Below are positions 1 to 9,674 of a DNA stretch of 52,761 bases, in pieces. Below the pieces are notes generated by a model. It was not told where the DNA came from. It worked only from the letters and a program-made list of their open reading frames with translations, and searched no databases. The position numbers and the translations under genes are program-made. The stretch is taken from the NCBI GenBank assembly GCA_011524605.1, contig WTKA01000157.1, forward strand, positions 1-52,761, given 5' to 3'. The stretch is from Hyphomicrobiales bacterium (GTDB taxonomy: Bacteria > Pseudomonadota > Alphaproteobacteria > Rhizobiales > WTKA01). Position 1 is the stretch's first letter. Each line of letters starts with the position of its first letter.

Positions 1-103
1 CAACCTTCACGGTCGATCAATTAAAAAATGAAGCGCTTTAGTTTATTGCTTTATTTTTATATTTTCAGTAGAATTGCAGCCACCAAAATCATCAAAAAAG
101 GGT
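1..103. other. AT-rich edge, no gene seen
   Basis: This short stretch lies downstream of the RloB-like gene on the minus strand. It holds no open reading frame of note, no clear terminator hairpin and no recognisable tRNA end. Confidence 0.5.
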
Positions 104-718
104 CTAATCATTTTCATTTTGCATAATAGCAGCAATGATTTCATGCATTGTAGTGCTAGGATTATTTAAACTATCAAATGCTTTAGCTCTTTGTACAGCC
201 TCATCTAAAAATTGATCTTCACTTAGGAAGTGCTTTTTGAAAAAAACTCTTGGTATTTTTTTACAATTCCCCTGATAACCCAATTTACTTTTTAATAAAT
301 CTGATAAATGTTTTTGCACAGCTTTCTGATCAGAATACTTATTATAGTTCTCAAAGTGTAATATGAGCCATAACTCGAAGCAAGGAATACTATAGCCGAC
401 TTTGAATTTTAACCTTTCAGCTTTTAATATAAATTCTTTAAAAGCCTGATCTGTTATATCATCTTTATCTGATATCAACCAAAGTTCATCAATATTTTCC
501 TCTGTGCCATCATATTTTAATTTTGCTCTTGCATTCTTTAATAATTCACTAGCTTGCTTACCAATAGGAAATATTTTTATAATTTTATTTTTACTATTAG
601 CATGAGTTTTTAATGCTTCAAAATATTCTGGCTCTGTCTTTTCACCTTCGGTAAAAATATAAATTGCTTTCTTAGGATTTTTATATTCTTTTTTACGTAA
701 TTTAGATTTCCGTCCCAT
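104..718 (-). CDS. rloB: RloB-like protein (TOPRIM-type, abortive infection partner)
   Basis: The 204-residue protein matches the RloB family (AbiLii in the lactococcal AbiL system). Visible hallmarks are a basic N-terminus, the TEGEKTEPEYF motif near residues 23-33, an acidic SDKDD motif near residue 83, and PCFELWLILHF near residue 112. This pattern fits a TOPRIM-like nuclease fold, with the glutamate and aspartates as likely metal ligands. The gene starts 12 nt after the stop of the AAA ATPase gene on the same strand, so the two are almost surely co-transcribed. Family knowledge: RloA/RloB and AbiLi/AbiLii pairs occur in restriction loci and defence islands, where the ATPase is thought to control the effector. 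Inference: this is the effector of a two-gene anti-phage module. Codon use is AT-rich, as expected for accessory DNA. No activity can be proved from sequence. Confidence 0.8.
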   Translation of the reverse strand: MGRKSKLRKKEYKNPKKAIYIFTEGEKTEPEYFEALKTHANSKNKIIKIFPIGKQASELLKNARAKLKYDGTEENIDELWLISDKDDITDQAFKEFILKAERLKFKVGYSIPCFELWLILHFENYNKYSDQKAVQKHLSDLLKSKLGYQGNCKKIPRVFFKKHFLSEDQFLDEAVQRAKAFDSLNNPSTTMHEIIAAIMQNEND

Positions 719-730
719 ATTTTAGGCCTC

Positions 731-1957
731 TTATAACATAGGAATAGCACCATAACGGCCCTCTAAATAGCTTTTTTCAAAATTTTTTGTACGCGTTTTA
801 AAATCAATTAATGCATATAAATTTGACATATTATTGTTTTTTTCAACCAAATAAACTTGGTCTTTTCTAATATAGTTACAATTTAGAACATTTGTATCAT
901 GTAGAGTAGCCAATAACTGCGCACCTTTAGGATTTGTCTCTTTGGAATTAAACCAAGCTATAATTTGCTGAACAACAGATGTATGAATATTTTCATCAAT
1001 CTCATCTATAACAGCAATAGTACCTTTTTCTAGAGCATCTAAAATTATAGGTAATTGACCTAATAATTTCCTTGTACCGCTGCTTTCTTCGTATTCTTCA
1101 AATTTTATTAAATCTCCATTCAAGTCTTTACGCTTAAAAACAACCATTGTTATTTCGTCAAAGTTATCTTCATCAATATCAACGCCTCCACTAATCAGTG
1201 TATTTTTTAACGCTTGAAAAACAGCGCGACCTTCAGGCGGAATTTCTTTTTTTTCTAAAGCTAGTTCAACTTCACCTGCACCAAAATCACACAATCTAGT
1301 TTGCATAATCTCTTTATAATCTACAAGCAACTCTTTAGAATCGCTAAATTTGATGAGTTCTTCTAAATAGTTATATACAGGAAGCAACTGTGAAAATGTT
1401 TCATATTGTGTAGCGGTAGATAGAAACGTAGCATCTTCTCTAGTATTTTTTTCAGATAACTTTCTTTCTCCCTTTAGTGTTGTGCCAAACTTCACATACG
1501 CCTTACCATCATGAGTTTCCCTCTTAAAAAGCATCCTTTCTCTACCTTCAGGATAGCAATATAAAGCTTCATGCGTAATTTGCTCTTGGTCAAAACTCAA
1601 TTCATAGACATAGCGCACACCGTCCCCTGCGATAAAGTCAATATCAAAGCAAGATGGTTCTGTCCTATATTTTGGATCAAGCTTAAAACTAGCTGCAGGC
1701 AACTTATCGGTTAGAGGTTTTGACAATGAAGATACGGCAACATAGCAAAATCTTTTAAGTGATTTGAGAAAATTACTTTTACCTGCCGCGTTGGCACCAA
1801 AAATCATGGCGGAAGAAACAACACCATGCTTTGTATATTTAGGGCACTCCAACAAGTCGACAGCCTTACTCCCCTCATTCTTTGCAATAGCATGAAAAGA
1901 GATTTCACATTTTTCTTTGAAGCTTTTATAATTTTCAACGCTATAAGAAAGAAGCAT
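731..1957 (-). CDS. rloA: AAA family ATPase, RloA/AbiLi-like
   Basis: This 408-residue ATPase has an SMC/OLD-like layout. It starts with LLSYSVENYKSF, typical of AAA15/AAA21 proteins. Walker A is GANAAGKS at residues 54-61, an ABC-type signature region (ESSGTRKLLGQLP) lies near residue 292, Walker B (AVIDEIDENIH) near residue 316, and an ATLHDT switch motif near residue 349. It has no TOPRIM domain of its own; that function seems to sit in the downstream RloB-like protein. A GAGG ribosome binding site precedes the ATG, and a good sigma-70-type promoter and an inverted repeat lie just upstream. Family knowledge places such ATPases in AbiL and PARIS-like defence pairs. Inference: it senses infection or DNA and releases or activates the RloB partner. 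Confidence 0.8.
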   Translation of the reverse strand: MLLSYSVENYKSFKEKCEISFHAIAKNEGSKAVDLLECPKYTKHGVVSSAMIFGANAAGKSNFLKSLKRFCYVAVSSLSKPLTDKLPAASFKLDPKYRTEPSCFDIDFIAGDGVRYVYELSFDQEQITHEALYCYPEGRERMLFKRETHDGKAYVKFGTTLKGERKLSEKNTREDATFLSTATQYETFSQLLPVYNYLEELIKFSDSKELLVDYKEIMQTRLCDFGAGEVELALEKKEIPPEGRAVFQALKNTLISGGVDIDEDNFDEITMVVFKRKDLNGDLIKFEEYEESSGTRKLLGQLPIILDALEKGTIAVIDEIDENIHTSVVQQIIAWFNSKETNPKGAQLLATLHDTNVLNCNYIRKDQVYLVEKNNNMSNLYALIDFKTRTKNFEKSYLEGRYGAIPML

Positions 1958-1980
1958 TTACATCCTCTTAAAATGCTTTT

Positions 1981-1999
1981 TTTACACAATAAGTGTAAA
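1981..1999 (-). promoter_or_regulatory. Inverted repeat in the leader of the rloA-rloB pair
   Basis: TTTACAC-AATAA-GTGTAAA is a perfect 7-bp inverted repeat. It lies between the predicted -10 box (2017-2022) and the ATG of the AAA ATPase, so it falls in the 5' leader just after the likely transcription start. It could be a repressor operator or an RNA hairpin. No regulator gene is adjacent. Confidence 0.4.
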
Positions 2000-2016
2000 T
2001 ATTGACCTAAAATAAC

Positions 2017-2045
2017 TATAAGACAGCTTTTTAGCACGGTGTCAA
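2017..2045 (-). promoter_or_regulatory. Predicted sigma-70 promoter of rloA-rloB
   Basis: Read on the minus strand, a perfect TTGACA (2040-2045) is followed after 17 nt by CTTATA (2017-2022). Spacing and boxes fit a housekeeping promoter. It would give the ATPase-RloB pair its own transcript, separate from the HerA-like gene upstream. Confidence 0.5.
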
Positions 2046-2094
2046 GATATAGCGATATTATTCAAAAAATAACTTATAGAGCAAATCAAAAAAA

Positions 2095-3843
2095 TCACAT
2101 CCCAGAACTACGCGGGCCAAAAGTACGTTGCCATTCTTCTATGCCTTGAACTTTTTTATTCGTTTCTTGCGGCTGGGAATAATTCACTTGCATTTGCGTA
2201 TTTGAAATATTACGCAACCGATCTACTGCTTTTTCAATCGCTGATTTTTGCAAGGCTAAATTATCATCCTCATGCTGATTAGCCTCTGAAAACGGAATAT
2301 GGCCTTTTTTCAATGTCTCAAAGCGGAAATGCATTGGGAATGTCACCCCTTCACCAAAAACAATTGCCTCTTGTTGAGCCAAAGCACTAATAAGCTTAAC
2401 CATTGCCGTAGATGAAGCGGAAATTGCTGAGCGGATAATATCTTGGTCATGTTCATTGGCTAACCGCATGGCAAATAATGTTGAACATTGCGATAAAATT
2501 GTTGGGTTTAATTCGCTCGGCCTTTGGGTAATACAACATAAATAACAGCCATATTTCCGCCCTTCTTTCGCAATTTGCGAAATGGCTCGTTGTGTATGAT
2601 TCATGCCTGTTTTGCTAAGGGCTGGCACATATCGATGCGCTTCCTCGCACACAATTAAAATTTCAGACTCTTTATCAGACACTTGGCAAATATCAAAAGC
2701 CAAGCGACCTAAAACAGAAATTAGAGAATTGGAGACCTCTTGAGGCGCACCAGCCATTTGCAAAATTGCGATTGGCTTCTGCTCGTCGTTTAATCGGAAT
2801 ATATCACCAAGAATTTCTAAAATATTATCTTCAACACGCGAAACATTGAAGAATAAAGAATAGCGCGGATCATTAAGTACCGTTGTTAATCGCCCACGCA
2901 ATCTACGAAGATCGGGAATATCTGAGCGATTATCCAGCATACCCATAGCATCATCAATATATTTAATTATATCTAGAAACTGATAGGGCAACGGCGTATC
3001 AACAGTAATTTCGTGACTTCTTACAGTGCGCCTTATGCCACCTTTGGAGCCAAATTGTGACTTTGCATCTGGTATAGCTGATCTTAAAAATTCTATATCA
3101 AATTCGATATTTTTCTGACCTGAAAAAAGAACTTCGCAAAGCTCTTCAAAATTTAAAAGCCAGAAAGGAATATTAATATGTTGAATATCAAAAACTTCAG
3201 CACGGCTGCCAAATGCATTCGCATATTCATTATGCGGATCAAACATAACAGTACGAAGGCTGGCACGCGCATCCAATATCTTATTTAAAATTAAAGCTGT
3301 GGCGGTTGATTTACCAACCCCTGTTGAACCAACAATAGCAAAATGTCGACTAAGCAAATTTTCAAGATGAACTTCAGAAGCAATATTAGCATCTAGGCAA
3401 AGGGAGCCCAATTTTATCGTCTGCACCTCTTTTTTGCTGACAAACATTGTATTTAAATCATGTTTTGATATTTGGCTACAAGCAATACCCACCGTCGGAT
3501 ATTCTCTAATGCCTGTATCAAATCTACTATTGCCTGTTTGAGGATCTTGCCAGACCTCGCCAATCATTTGAACATGAATTTTCACACGGTTATGCCCTCC
3601 CTCACCGAGAGTATGAGAAGCAAGCTCTGTGGAGGTGATCAGCGCAACTATACGCCTTGTTTCTTTTATTAAAGATATAAACTTAGAAACACCTAAAGTA
3701 TTTAATACTGCCAGAGGAAGGTTTTCCGCTAAAACTGTCGCATTTGACCCTTCACAGAATATAACATGGCCAATCAATTTAGGTCTATCATCTGCCATTG
3801 ACGCAGATGAACCGTTATTATTCACAATCGTTGTGTTTTGCAT
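2095..3843 (-). CDS. HerA-like ATP-binding protein (DUF87)
   Basis: The protein is a HerA/FtsK-type P-loop ATPase of about 582 residues. A beta-rich N-terminal region (about 20-150) fits a HAS-barrel. Walker A is GSTGVGKST at residues 172-180, and Walker B is ILIVCEEAHRY near residue 400. The frame opens 42 nt further out at a GTG (3885), but the ATG at 3843 is preferred. HerA proteins form hexameric DNA translocases that work with the NurA nuclease in archaea and with Sir2, DUF4297 or other effectors in bacterial defence. No NurA, Sir2 or DUF4297 gene is adjacent. The next genes on the same strand, 137 nt downstream, are the RloA/RloB-like pair. Whether it belongs to that module is open, because a separate promoter lies between them. 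Chromosomal housekeeping roles are also possible. Confidence 0.75.
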   Translation of the reverse strand: MQNTTIVNNNGSSASMADDRPKLIGHVIFCEGSNATVLAENLPLAVLNTLGVSKFISLIKETRRIVALITSTELASHTLGEGGHNRVKIHVQMIGEVWQDPQTGNSRFDTGIREYPTVGIACSQISKHDLNTMFVSKKEVQTIKLGSLCLDANIASEVHLENLLSRHFAIVGSTGVGKSTATALILNKILDARASLRTVMFDPHNEYANAFGSRAEVFDIQHINIPFWLLNFEELCEVLFSGQKNIEFDIEFLRSAIPDAKSQFGSKGGIRRTVRSHEITVDTPLPYQFLDIIKYIDDAMGMLDNRSDIPDLRRLRGRLTTVLNDPRYSLFFNVSRVEDNILEILGDIFRLNDEQKPIAILQMAGAPQEVSNSLISVLGRLAFDICQVSDKESEILIVCEEAHRYVPALSKTGMNHTQRAISQIAKEGRKYGCYLCCITQRPSELNPTILSQCSTLFAMRLANEHDQDIIRSAISASSTAMVKLISALAQQEAIVFGEGVTFPMHFRFETLKKGHIPFSEANQHEDDNLALQKSAIEKAVDRLRNISNTQMQVNYSQPQETNKKVQGIEEWQRTFGPRSSGM

Positions 3844-4153
3844 AATATAGTGCCCTGTAAGAACAATAAAATAAGTTGCAAGCACTATAATTGAACAAGT
3901 ATTAATCCATCATTTAAAGAAAAATCTATTTCAAAAAATAGTAAATAGATTAATTTCAAGTAAGGTAGATTTTTATTATATTATTAATTTCATTAAGAGC
4001 AATATAACAAAATATCAATCAATAGTAGCGCGCAACAAATACTTTAAAATTTATATTCATTATAATTTTAATGAAAAAATATAGAGTAAAATAAATATGT
4101 TTGTTTCATATATTTAAATATAATCTCAATACCATGGTCGTTCTCGCGTTTAT

Positions 4154-4160
4154 GAGGAGG
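4154..4160 (+). promoter_or_regulatory. Strong ribosome binding site
   Basis: GAGGAGG lies five bases before the ATG at 4166 and fixes the start of the giant secreted protein. The 280-bp stretch before it (3886-4165) is very AT-rich and holds no gene. Confidence 0.7.
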
Positions 4161-4165
4161 ACGAT

Positions 4166-7100
4166 ATGGCATTTTCAGACAATAACTACACGACCGCTGG
4201 TGCGTATTTAGATGGAAATAGTGTTTCTCCTATAGTAGCCTCAGATTTCACTGGGTTCTCCCAAGGGGATTTCACGCTGCAATTTCGCGTAACAGACACA
4301 GATGTGGCAAATAGCTTTTTTGGCGGCTACACACCTTATACATCTTATCTTTCATCAACAAATAGTGATGAAGGCTTTACATTTGGCTATAATGAAGCAA
4401 GCAATAATTATGAATTGCATATGCTCAATGGGACTATATTTACTTTTGACGCTAGCACGGTCAATGTTGATGCAATGCAATCCAATCATATAGCCCTAAG
4501 CTATGATGATACAGCGCAAATGATGCAATTAATTGTCGATGGCACAATATTGGGCACAACCAGTTTAGAAAACCCAATCGGGTTTTCAGGTGATGGTCAT
4601 TTATTATTTGGACAATCTATTGCTGAATTTAGTGGCACAAATACGGGCATTGCTGCGTTTGACGCTGCACCGGGTGCAATCATTTTAGAAAATATCACTG
4701 TTTTTGATAGCGTAAGAAATGAAACGCAAGCAGCGCTTGATGCTAAATTTGGTGAATCAATTAATGCTGATATGGAAAGCATGATCCACCATTGGGATAT
4801 GACGCAAGGCTCGGACAATGCCGCTATTGATAATATCTCACAGATGCCCCTTAGTCTGGATACCACGTCAATTACCGAAGGTGACACTGCTATCACGCCT
4901 GCAAATGCTGGTATTTCCTTGAATACTAGCAGTGACACAAATGCTGATATGATTATGATACAAGAATTTGATGGCTTCTCAAATTCTCCCTTCACCTTGG
5001 AAGTTGGCTTTTCATCTTCAACTCCATTAACTGATGAAAGCTTTATCAGCCTCGTTTCTTATGCGGAAGTAGATACAGATAACGCCCTGCTGATTGGCAT
5101 GAGAGATGGACAATCTTTCCAAATTTTCGCCGAAGATATCGGTTATGTAGAATTTCCCTATGACCTTAATGATTTAATGGATGGCGGGCAGCATACAATT
5201 TCAGTTGCTGTGGATCCTGCGGGACAGAATATATCTTTATTCGTCGATGGTCGGGACTTAGGCTCAAGAAGCTTTGATGGTGAGCTCACAATTGAAGGGG
5301 GCGGCACGCTTGTATTTGGTCAAGAGCAAGACTATATGGGCGGTGGATTTGATGTGGAACAGGCCTTTGAGGGTGTAATATCTGAGGGGCGTGTTTATAA
5401 TGAAATTCGAGAAGTGGATGCAATCACGCAAGATGCTTTAACGGGCACTTCAGACCTTGAGGCAGCCTCTTTAACTTCTGCATGGGATTTTGATCAACCC
5501 GTTAATGGCACTGTATCAGACTTGGTCGGCGATGCAGATGCAGCAGCGATGACAGAAGCATTAGGAACTGCACAAGCACAATTATCACTCACAGATTTTA
5601 ATCGTGGTCTAATATTAAATAATAATGATGAAAGCGGTCAATCAGCCTCTCATGAAAATTTCAATGGCTTTACAGCTGATAGCTTCACTTTTGAAATGTC
5701 TTTTGCCTCAGTCATGAATATTGGTGATGGGTTTAACGCCCTCATGTCTTATGCTGAAAATGGCTTTGACAATGCATTTACCTTAGGCACAAACCATGGC
5801 GGCACGGTGTTGCAAGTTCATGCGCGTTCTATCGGTGTTGTGGATTTTGATATCAACGCTTGGAGCTTAATGGATGGTAATGAGCATAGCATTGCTTTAA
5901 CTGTTGATAATGACACGCTTGAAATGTCTATGTATATAGATGGCTTATTGATTGATACACAGCCAATGAGCGAAGCGATGACTGTAAATGGCGGTGGTAC
6001 ATTAGTCTTCGGTCAGGAGCAAGATATTGTTGGTGGTGGATTTGATGCCGATCAAGAATTCTCCGGCGTTATTTTTGATGCCGCTCTATTTAGCGACATA
6101 AGAACAGAAGCAGAAATTGCTTCAGACAATGAAAATGGTTTAACGGGTACAGAAGATAATTTGCATTCAAAATGGGAATTTTCTGATGCCAGTGTTACTG
6201 AATCGATATCGGGAACAGAACTAAATACTGAGCTTAACCCGATCCATGCGGTTAGTATCAACTCCCTTGCTGGTGGGGTTCCGATTAACCTAGAACAATC
6301 CGATCAAAGCTTAGAGATAGAAAATTTTGATGGATTTTTAGGGGCTGAGACAACAATTGAATTGGCTTTTTCATCAAGCATGGATCTAAGTGGGTCGTTT
6401 AAACCTCTTATGTCTTATTCAGAGCCAGGCCATGACAACGCACTCACATTTGGCTTTGCTCATAATGGCACTGCGCTTCAGCTGCATATGAAAGGGCAAG
6501 ACCCTATCTCTTTTGCTGTTGACGCTAATGGTTTAATGGATGGAAATACCCATGAAATTGCTTTGACGATGAATGAAGCAACGGGCGAAGCCATGCTTTA
6601 CGTAGATGGCAGTTTAGCTGGCACCTTGAACTTTGAAGCATTAAACCTCAATGGTGATGGCATTTTAGTCTTTGGCCAAGAACAAGACAGTTTTGGTGGC
6701 GGCTATTCTGAAGATCAAATTTTCCAAGGCATGATCCATGAAGTTAGAGTATTTGACGAAGAACGCAGCCCTGAGGATGTCTTAGCGGATGCACAAAATG
6801 GTGTAGATAGTGTTTCTGAAGCCAACCTTGTCTCCCATTGGGATATGAAATTACGCAGTAATCTTGAAATAGATGACTTAGTTGGCAATCAAAATTTAAT
6901 AGCTACAAATTATGAGCCACCAGAAGATGCCTTACCTGTGTTTGGAGATATCGATTTTTCAGACATGACAGAAGGCTTAGATGCAGGGGCGATTGTAGCA
7001 ACAGTTCACGCATCAGATTCCAATTGGGATGAAATTACTTTCCAGCTTAATGATGATCATAATGGGTTATTTACAATTGATACAGCAACTGGTGTTGTTT

Positions 7101-9520
7101 CGATTTCTGAAGGTCATTCTTTAAGCGGCGTAGAGCGTACAAATTATCAAATTGAAGTTGAAGCCTTGCAAAATGGCAGCGCCGTAGGCGTCACGCAAAC
7201 TGTGGGTCTAAATATTGGTGATACTGCAACCACTGAAAATGGCACCCCAGCAGAAGCGCCTATTGATTATGAAATTCCTGTTATGGAAACAGGTATTCTT
7301 CAACTAGACCAAGATATACAACAAATCACATTAGAGCAAGAATTTGAAAATCCTGTTGTTTTCGCTTTCGTTCAAACCTCGAATGGAACAGATCCTGTTG
7401 TTGCTCGTGTACATAATGTTGTCGGCAATCGCTTTGATATCCAGCTGCAAGAACCTGACTATCTTGATAATGTCCATGGCATTGAAACTGTGAATTATAT
7501 GGTTGTTGAAGCTGGCGTTTGGATGATGCCTGATGGTTCAATTTTTGAAGCAGGAACAATTGAGAGTAATAAGCTTTCAACAGACGGCTTTGAAACGGTT
7601 GAATTCAGCGCGGCATTTGATGATCAGCCTGTTATTTTAAGTCATGCGCAAACAAAAAATGACGATGCTTTCATTGCAGTTCGTCAAAATGATGCAAGCG
7701 AAGACGGCTTTTCAATGACAATGCAAGAGCAAGAAAGCACAAATTCAACAGACCACGGCTCTGAGACATTAGGCTGGATCGCTATTGAACGAGGCAGCGG
7801 CGAAGGGTCAGACTTTGGCTGGGTTACTGGTAGTATCGAAGGTGTTACGAACAGTAATTCTAATATATATCTTTCTGGCGACCTTGAAGGCGATGTCTCT
7901 CTAGTTGCAAGCATGTCAACATATAATGGTGGCGATAGCTCATGGGCCCGTGGCGATGGCGAAAACGACTCTGTTTTCAGCGTTTCAGTACAAGAAGAAA
8001 GCAGTAAAGATACAGAGATCAACCATACAATAGAAACGATTGACTATTTTGCTTTTAATACAACAGGCGTTATTAATGGCGCTTTATATGAAGATCCTAA
8101 TGCCGCTCCTGCCCCTCAAGAAGGCAACGGCTATACCCCAATAGATAATAATAATAATAGCTATGACGAGACTATTTTTGGTAGCGAAGGCGCTGACTTA
8201 ATCTATGGCGGCTATGGCATGGATCTCATTGATGGCAATTCAGGCAATGACACATTAGTTGGCAATGAAGGCTCTGATACCTTTATCATCAATGGTGAAG
8301 CGGGCGAAAATGGCACTGATATTTATGGTGGCAACACAGATGGATCTGAAAATATTCCAATTGCAAAAACCACTGCCATCATGGAAACAGGCACTTTAGA
8401 GCTAAGCCAAGATGTGCAGCAAGTGACGCTCTCACAAACATTTGAAAATCCTGTTGTGCTTGCTTTTGTTCAAACATCAAATAGCACCCATGCCGTCGCA
8501 ACGCGCATCAGCAATGTGGAAGGCAACATATTTGATATCAAACTCCAAGAGCCAGATTATCTTGATGGCACCCATGAAATTGAAACGGTGAATTTTATGG
8601 TTGTTGAAGAGGGTATATGGGTTATGCCTGATGGCTCTATCATGGAAGCTGGAACAGTTAATACGAACCTAATTTCAACACAAGCATTCAAAAGTGTTGA
8701 TTTTGATGCAGGCTTTGACGAACAGCCAATCATTCTCACAAGCGCCCAAACAAGCAATGATGATAGCTTTATTGCAGTACGTCAGGCAAATGCGACAGAA
8801 GATGGCTTTGAAATCACAATGCAAGAGCAGGAAAGTACAAATTCAGGCAGTCATGCTGTTGAGACCTTGGGCTGGGTTGCTATTGAGCCTGGTAGTGGCA
8901 GCGGCGATGCATTCTCGTGGTTTGCAGGTCGTACATCAGATACGGTTACCCATGAAAATTCACAGATTGATCTATCCAGTGAGTTTGACACCGATATCTC
9001 CGTTGTTGCAAGTGTTTCAAGCTATGATGGTGGCGATACTTCATGGGCACGCGGCGATGGATTAGAAGATAATATCTTAAATATCTCCGTAGAGGAAGAA
9101 AGCAGTAGAGATAGCGAAGTTAACCACACAACAGAGACAATTGACTATTTCGCATTTAATGGTACTGGCGTCATCTATGGCGATCCCTATGATCCAACCC
9201 TGTCAGCAGCAGAGGCTGGTGAATCTCAGTTATGGACAGATAAAGTAGAGCTTAATATGTCAACTGATACGGACTTGCTCTATACGGTAGAAAATGTGGA
9301 TCAAGAAAATGGCTTTATTGAATTATCAAATGGCGAAGCAACGATTAGCATTCAAGCGCAAAGTTCTGAGCTGAACTATTTGATGAATGAAGATAATAGT
9401 GTTGCCTCTATCACGCTTGAAGCCAACACAGATGCGCTTCTTACAGTTGACACAGACAGCGATGGCATAGTTGATACAACCTATAACCTCTATGACATTG
9501 AGACTATTTCAATCTCGTAA
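4166..9520 (+). CDS. Giant secreted LamG / lectin-like / RTX adhesin
   Basis: The 1784-residue protein lacks an N-terminal signal peptide and has acidic, Asp/Gly/Asn-rich composition, as expected of a type I secretion substrate. Four LamG/concanavalin-like repeats cover about residues 5-210, 240-430, 460-665 and 690-905, each with an LVFGQEQD- or LLFGQS-like strand and a VxDxxR or VFDExR end. A cadherin-like segment follows (about 930-1015, with LFTIDTATGVVSI). Two long duplicated modules (about 1038-1310 and 1403-1670) flank a single RTX calcium-binding block (about 1330-1375, GSEGADLIYGGYG). Each module contains three H-type-lectin-like sub-repeats with QE and H..ET motifs. A C-terminal tail of about 110 residues probably carries the export signal. 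Role inferred: cell-surface or released carbohydrate-binding adhesin. No ABC/HlyD/TolC exporter is in the window. Confidence 0.8.
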   Translation: MAFSDNNYTTAGAYLDGNSVSPIVASDFTGFSQGDFTLQFRVTDTDVANSFFGGYTPYTSYLSSTNSDEGFTFGYNEASNNYELHMLNGTIFTFDASTVNVDAMQSNHIALSYDDTAQMMQLIVDGTILGTTSLENPIGFSGDGHLLFGQSIAEFSGTNTGIAAFDAAPGAIILENITVFDSVRNETQAALDAKFGESINADMESMIHHWDMTQGSDNAAIDNISQMPLSLDTTSITEGDTAITPANAGISLNTSSDTNADMIMIQEFDGFSNSPFTLEVGFSSSTPLTDESFISLVSYAEVDTDNALLIGMRDGQSFQIFAEDIGYVEFPYDLNDLMDGGQHTISVAVDPAGQNISLFVDGRDLGSRSFDGELTIEGGGTLVFGQEQDYMGGGFDVEQAFEGVISEGRVYNEIREVDAITQDALTGTSDLEAASLTSAWDFDQPVNGTVSDLVGDADAAAMTEALGTAQAQLSLTDFNRGLILNNNDESGQSASHENFNGFTADSFTFEMSFASVMNIGDGFNALMSYAENGFDNAFTLGTNHGGTVLQVHARSIGVVDFDINAWSLMDGNEHSIALTVDNDTLEMSMYIDGLLIDTQPMSEAMTVNGGGTLVFGQEQDIVGGGFDADQEFSGVIFDAALFSDIRTEAEIASDNENGLTGTEDNLHSKWEFSDASVTESISGTELNTELNPIHAVSINSLAGGVPINLEQSDQSLEIENFDGFLGAETTIELAFSSSMDLSGSFKPLMSYSEPGHDNALTFGFAHNGTALQLHMKGQDPISFAVDANGLMDGNTHEIALTMNEATGEAMLYVDGSLAGTLNFEALNLNGDGILVFGQEQDSFGGGYSEDQIFQGMIHEVRVFDEERSPEDVLADAQNGVDSVSEANLVSHWDMKLRSNLEIDDLVGNQNLIATNYEPPEDALPVFGDIDFSDMTEGLDAGAIVATVHASDSNWDEITFQLNDDHNGLFTIDTATGVVSISEGHSLSGVERTNYQIEVEALQNGSAVGVTQTVGLNIGDTATTENGTPAEAPIDYEIPVMETGILQLDQDIQQITLEQEFENPVVFAFVQTSNGTDPVVARVHNVVGNRFDIQLQEPDYLDNVHGIETVNYMVVEAGVWMMPDGSIFEAGTIESNKLSTDGFETVEFSAAFDDQPVILSHAQTKNDDAFIAVRQNDASEDGFSMTMQEQESTNSTDHGSETLGWIAIERGSGEGSDFGWVTGSIEGVTNSNSNIYLSGDLEGDVSLVASMSTYNGGDSSWARGDGENDSVFSVSVQEESSKDTEINHTIETIDYFAFNTTGVINGALYEDPNAAPAPQEGNGYTPIDNNNNSYDETIFGSEGADLIYGGYGMDLIDGNSGNDTLVGNEGSDTFIINGEAGENGTDIYGGNTDGSENIPIAKTTAIMETGTLELSQDVQQVTLSQTFENPVVLAFVQTSNSTHAVATRISNVEGNIFDIKLQEPDYLDGTHEIETVNFMVVEEGIWVMPDGSIMEAGTVNTNLISTQAFKSVDFDAGFDEQPIILTSAQTSNDDSFIAVRQANATEDGFEITMQEQESTNSGSHAVETLGWVAIEPGSGSGDAFSWFAGRTSDTVTHENSQIDLSSEFDTDISVVASVSSYDGGDTSWARGDGLEDNILNISVEEESSRDSEVNHTTETIDYFAFNGTGVIYGDPYDPTLSAAEAGESQLWTDKVELNMSTDTDLLYTVENVDQENGFIELSNGEATISIQAQSSELNYLMNEDNSVASITLEANTDALLTVDTDSDGIVDTTYNLYDIETISIS

Positions 9521-9547
9521 GTTATTTTACTATGCAAAATACTTTTT

Positions 9548-9592
9548 CCCGGAATTTCGTTAGAAATATCCGGGATCGCTACCGTCTTTTTT
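9548..9592 (+). terminator. Probable rho-independent terminator of the giant RTX gene
   Basis: CCCGGA and TCCGGG arms, extended by an inner TTTC/GAAA pairing, form a stem 28 nt after the stop codon. A seven-T run follows at 9586-9592. The T run is some 11 nt from the stem, which is longer than ideal. Confidence 0.45.
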
Positions 9593-9674
9593 TCTGATGC
9601 TCTTCAGCTTATCAATGCTCGTTTCACTCCGCTTGGCCTCATCGCGTGCCTAGAATAAGCTAATTATAAAAAAT

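Noticed and set aside
1-103. A possible tRNA or tmRNA end marking an integration site for the defence genes
   Set aside because: No cloverleaf or CCA-type end can be built from the bases seen.
1804-2037. A 77-codon minus-strand frame over the start of the AAA ATPase gene
   Set aside because: It runs through the promoter and inverted repeat and overlaps the well-supported ATPase frame.
7326-8022. Antisense frames of 84 and 112 codons inside the giant RTX gene
   Set aside because: They are shadows created by the repetitive codon pattern of the real gene on the plus strand.
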